A stretch of DNA of 21,113 nucleotides from Hemicentrotus pulcherrimus (taxonomy: Eukaryota; Echinodermata; Echinoidea; Camarodonta; Strongylocentrotidae): assembly GCA_003118195.1 (NCBI GenBank), contig BEXV01000389.1, forward strand, positions 16,407 to 37,519. Reading direction: 5' to 3'. A program made the translations under genes and the position numbers. The notes under the pieces were generated by a model that did not search any database, was not told where the DNA came from, and saw only the letters and a list, made by a program, of their open reading frames with translations. Positions 19,123-21,113 of the stretch are shown piece by piece; positions within the stretch are counted from its first letter, which is position 1; every line of letters starts with the position of its first letter.

Positions 19123-19368
19123 ACCTCTCGTCAGTAGTAAACTTGGACAGCATAACATCAGACACAGCGACACTGTCTTACACCGCTGTACCAGGTGCTT
19201 TTCTCTACACAATTACATATTCAGATGGCTTGACTACAACCACTGCACAGTCTCTTACGAATTCGGTCGTTATCCCAAACCTTAACCCTGGCACCACATA
19301 TCAGTTCTCTGTGACGAGTTCATCCAATAACGGGCAGCTGGATCTCGGTTCTGTATCTGGAACAACAG
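19123..19368 (+). CDS. Exon 9: FN3 domain 8, core Trp replaced by Tyr
   Basis: 82 codons, the shortest FN3 exon, phase 1 at both ends (CATTTCAG|AC ... ACAACAG|GTAAGT). The split codon gives Asp, then LSSVVNLDSITSDTATLSY. The residue at the strand-B core position (20) is Tyr (TAC) where all seven other domains have Trp. FLYTITYSDG is strand C, and IPNLNPGTTYQFSVTS is the E-F loop and strand F. The ending NGQLDLGSVSGTTG closely resembles exon 8. The consensus donor and the absence of a stop show that at least one more exon lies beyond the window edge or in the remaining 1.7 kb. Confidence 0.9.
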
Positions 19369-21113
19369 GTAAGTTGTTGTTTGATCTCTCTCATAGAGTT
19401 CTTTCTTTTATTTTATTAGAAATGTTGCATTGGTACGGTGTGTGATAGATAAACAAACACAAAATAGCATGCTTTGTGATCTGGTTTATATTAACAAATA
19501 ATTACGATTAGATGAAAGGCTTCTGGATATGTGTTTCATTAGAGTGTTCCTATCAGGCAAGACATGGCTTTAAATTCAGACAGCAAATATTCTGAATCCC
19601 TAATAACATGATTCATTCTTATTCAACAAGGCAGTCATCGAATTTACATGTGGTCAATCCTCACACCACATTATCCCAGAAATTAATTACACACAGAGGT
19701 CCAGATGTATGGAATTCTTTACCTAATGATATTCGAAATATAAAATCAACAAACTCCTTTAAAAGAGCACTCAAATGTATTATCATTTCAGAGATGTAAG
19801 ATATTACTTACATTATAATCTTTATATCAGTTCTAATTAAATCGAACACAATTGTGTTACTAGGCTTAACAAAATCTCTTTAAAAACAAACTTTGTAAGT
19901 AGTGTAAATAGATCACTAGAAAACTTTAGGAATTTTATTAGTCATATATATACATTCGAAAGGTTTTGTAACGATTCAAGCTCTATTTGCTTATGTTTCA
20001 TCACCTCTGTGTGTTCATTCTCCAAACGTTATATTAGTTGCAACTTATCTTTTATGAAACATTGATATATTTTTTTTCACGTGAAGACATTTCAAATGGA
20101 TTGTAAAATTGAAAATGATTTGTTATATCATATTCATTTTTCTTGTGATGTTAACTTCAATGAATTGTCAAATTGTGAACATGCATAGATATATAAATAA
20201 ATATAAAATAGATAAATGAATATAATTAAAAAAAACTAAGTAAAATTTGAATCTGATAAGTATGAAGAATTTGAGCACTCTTGAATGCTAAATCATGAGA
20301 AATTGTTCTTCAAGGGTTGAGGGAGTTTCACCTACTACATGTTAATATCTTTTTGAGGGATTTTTGTCGAGAAAAATTAGGTCTACCTTTATGACAATCT
20401 TTAAGGCCTCATGAAAAGAATCAATCTGTTTTAAACTTTAATAGATTCACGTTGAACAAAACTTCTTTTCAAAATCTACAAGTACACACAGGTAAAGACT
20501 GTGACAGCTAATTGCAAATACACATCAACAACAAAAAGACATACAGTATGAAGAACTTTATACCTAAACACTTAATAGTTTTGAAATTAAGAGCATGAAA
20601 CTGTAATCTTCTCACTCATATCATATTTTTGATTTACTTGTGAAATGATAATACGAGCTTTATAGGTTTTGACGCTCACCTGAAGTTGGAAAAATAATTA
20701 AAACTTGGTGCAACCTCCCTATTGTGATAACGTGAACATTTCCCCTTACCCCCTTTCATCCTTAAATGGCCATGCTCCACCCCCGTGTAACACATAATAG
20801 ATGTCCTGCAATAACAGATGACGTGAATTATCTTCCTCCGTATTATAGGGGCATTATCTTCAGGTGAACGGACAAATTAAGAGAAGAATTTCAGCTTTGA
20901 ACTCACTGCCAGTCTCAGGATCTATAACATTGAAGAAAAAAACAACAAACATAATAAACAGAGTATCATAAATATAGTTTCACGTTGGTAATTGCAAGTT
21001 TTGATTTTTTTCTCTTTGCCAGCAGCATTTAAGTATTCTTACACAGCAGCTTTTGAACAATGATATGTGGGGTCAGACATACAGGCAGTTCGGTCGTATA
21101 CAAAATTCGTATC
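19369..21113 (+). other. Intron 9 (partial), with LINE remnant
   Basis: Begins with donor GTAAGT. It contains a LINE tail at about 19590-19799, followed by AT-rich DNA that may be its 3'UTR. From about 20240 to the end no FN3 frame, domain or repeat was recognised. An acceptor-like TTTTTTCTCTTTGCCAG ends at 21022, but the frame after it stops within 14 codons. Confidence 0.6.
19590..19799 (+). mobile_element. LINE reverse-transcriptase C-terminal tail, 5'-truncated
   Basis: The frame from 19608 to the TAA at 19797-19799 encodes HSYSTRQSSNLHV, then TTLSQKLITHRGPDVWNSLP followed by NDIRNIKSTNSFKRALK. This is the H-x-Y-x-T-R ... G-x-x-x-W-N-S-L-P ... F-K-x-x-L-K pattern of the extreme C-terminus of non-LTR retrotransposon ORF2 proteins of the CR1/jockey-like group in many invertebrates. 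Nothing of the polymerase or endonuclease core precedes it (an in-frame TGA lies just upstream), so it is a dead 5'-truncated insertion, typical of LINEs. The remaining 63 codons are intact. The 3' end may reach the A-rich stretch near 20190-20240, but no clean target duplication was identified. It belongs to the element, not to the FN3 gene. Confidence 0.7.

Larger units (their letters stand above)
1079..19368 (+). other. Gene span: secreted multi-FN3 protein, 9 exons visible, 3' end missing
   Basis: Joining 1079-1181, 8853-9128, 10585-10863, 11759-12034, 13902-14180, 14412-14678, 15818-16084, 18336-18596 and 19123-19368 gives one open frame of 2254 nt with no internal stop. Every intron is GT-AG and phase 1. 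Intron lengths are 7671, 1456, 895, 1867, 231, 1139, 2251 and 526. The product is a signal peptide followed by eight FN3 domains of 82-93 residues with no other domain between them. The mature part contains no Cys. N-glycosylation sequons (NLT) appear in FN3 domains 2 and 5. The last exon ends in a good donor, so the gene continues to the right. Candidate families are tenascins, fibronectin-like matrix proteins and receptor phosphatases with FN3 ectodomains. The exon chain is inferred from splice sites and frame; no transcript was available. Confidence 0.8.

Noticed and set aside
21023..21113. Possible next exon after TTTTTTCTCTTTGCCAG (ending 21022)
   Set aside because: The phase-1 frame reaches TGA after about 14 codons and shows no FN3 or other domain. 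A short terminal exon cannot be excluded, but nothing supports it.

Overview
This looks like nuclear DNA of an animal, probably a marine invertebrate deuterostome such as an echinoderm, hemichordate or lancelet. The species cannot be fixed from the sequence. The reasons are GT-AG introns of 0.2 to 7.7 kb, AT-rich non-coding DNA, many small inverted-repeat transposons, a LINE tail, and a secreted protein whose tandem fibronectin type III (FN3) domains are each encoded by one exon. There are no operons, Shine-Dalgarno sites, or tRNA or rRNA genes. The few long open frames in the ORF scan come from simple repeats or from reading the other strand.

One gene dominates the window, on the + strand from 1079 to at least 19368, running off the right edge. 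Exon 1 (1079-1181) encodes the start and a signal peptide. Eight further exons (8853-9128, 10585-10863, 11759-12034, 13902-14180, 14412-14678, 15818-16084, 18336-18596, 19123-19368) each encode one FN3 domain. All nine donors and all eight acceptors are phase 1, so each FN3 exon is a symmetric cassette. The spliced part visible here is 2254 nt, or 751 codons plus one base. The mature part has no cysteine, no membrane segment and no RGD. It looks like the N-terminal part of a secreted or membrane-anchored adhesion or matrix protein (tenascin-like, receptor-phosphatase-like or similar). The C-terminus that would decide this lies outside the window. I give no gene symbol.

The 7.7-kb first intron is a graveyard of repeats. 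It holds a tRNA-like SINE remnant, two tandem copies (about 1433-3521 and 3541-6056) of a 2-kb composite with nested inverted arms around a degenerate short-unit array, a 545-bp MITE (5461-6005) inside the second copy, a dispersed repeat (6190-6500), a minus-strand poly(A) retroelement end (about 6569) and inverted fragments of the same array (7325-7530, 7905-8300). Later introns hold a GA microsatellite (9497-9655), a 567-bp TA-flanked mariner-type MITE (12559-13125), a trinucleotide microsatellite (16287-16495), a second copy of the dispersed repeat split by an insertion (about 17005-17165 and 17855-17960), and after exon 9 a 5'-truncated LINE tail (about 19590-19799).

Bases 1-51 and the G-run ending in N at 3523-3540 are homopolymer tracts that look like sequencing or assembly artefacts. 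Sequence joined across them should be treated with caution. The most unusual structure is the duplicated fold-back element with a minisatellite core. The most informative biology is the set of phase-1 FN3 cassettes.
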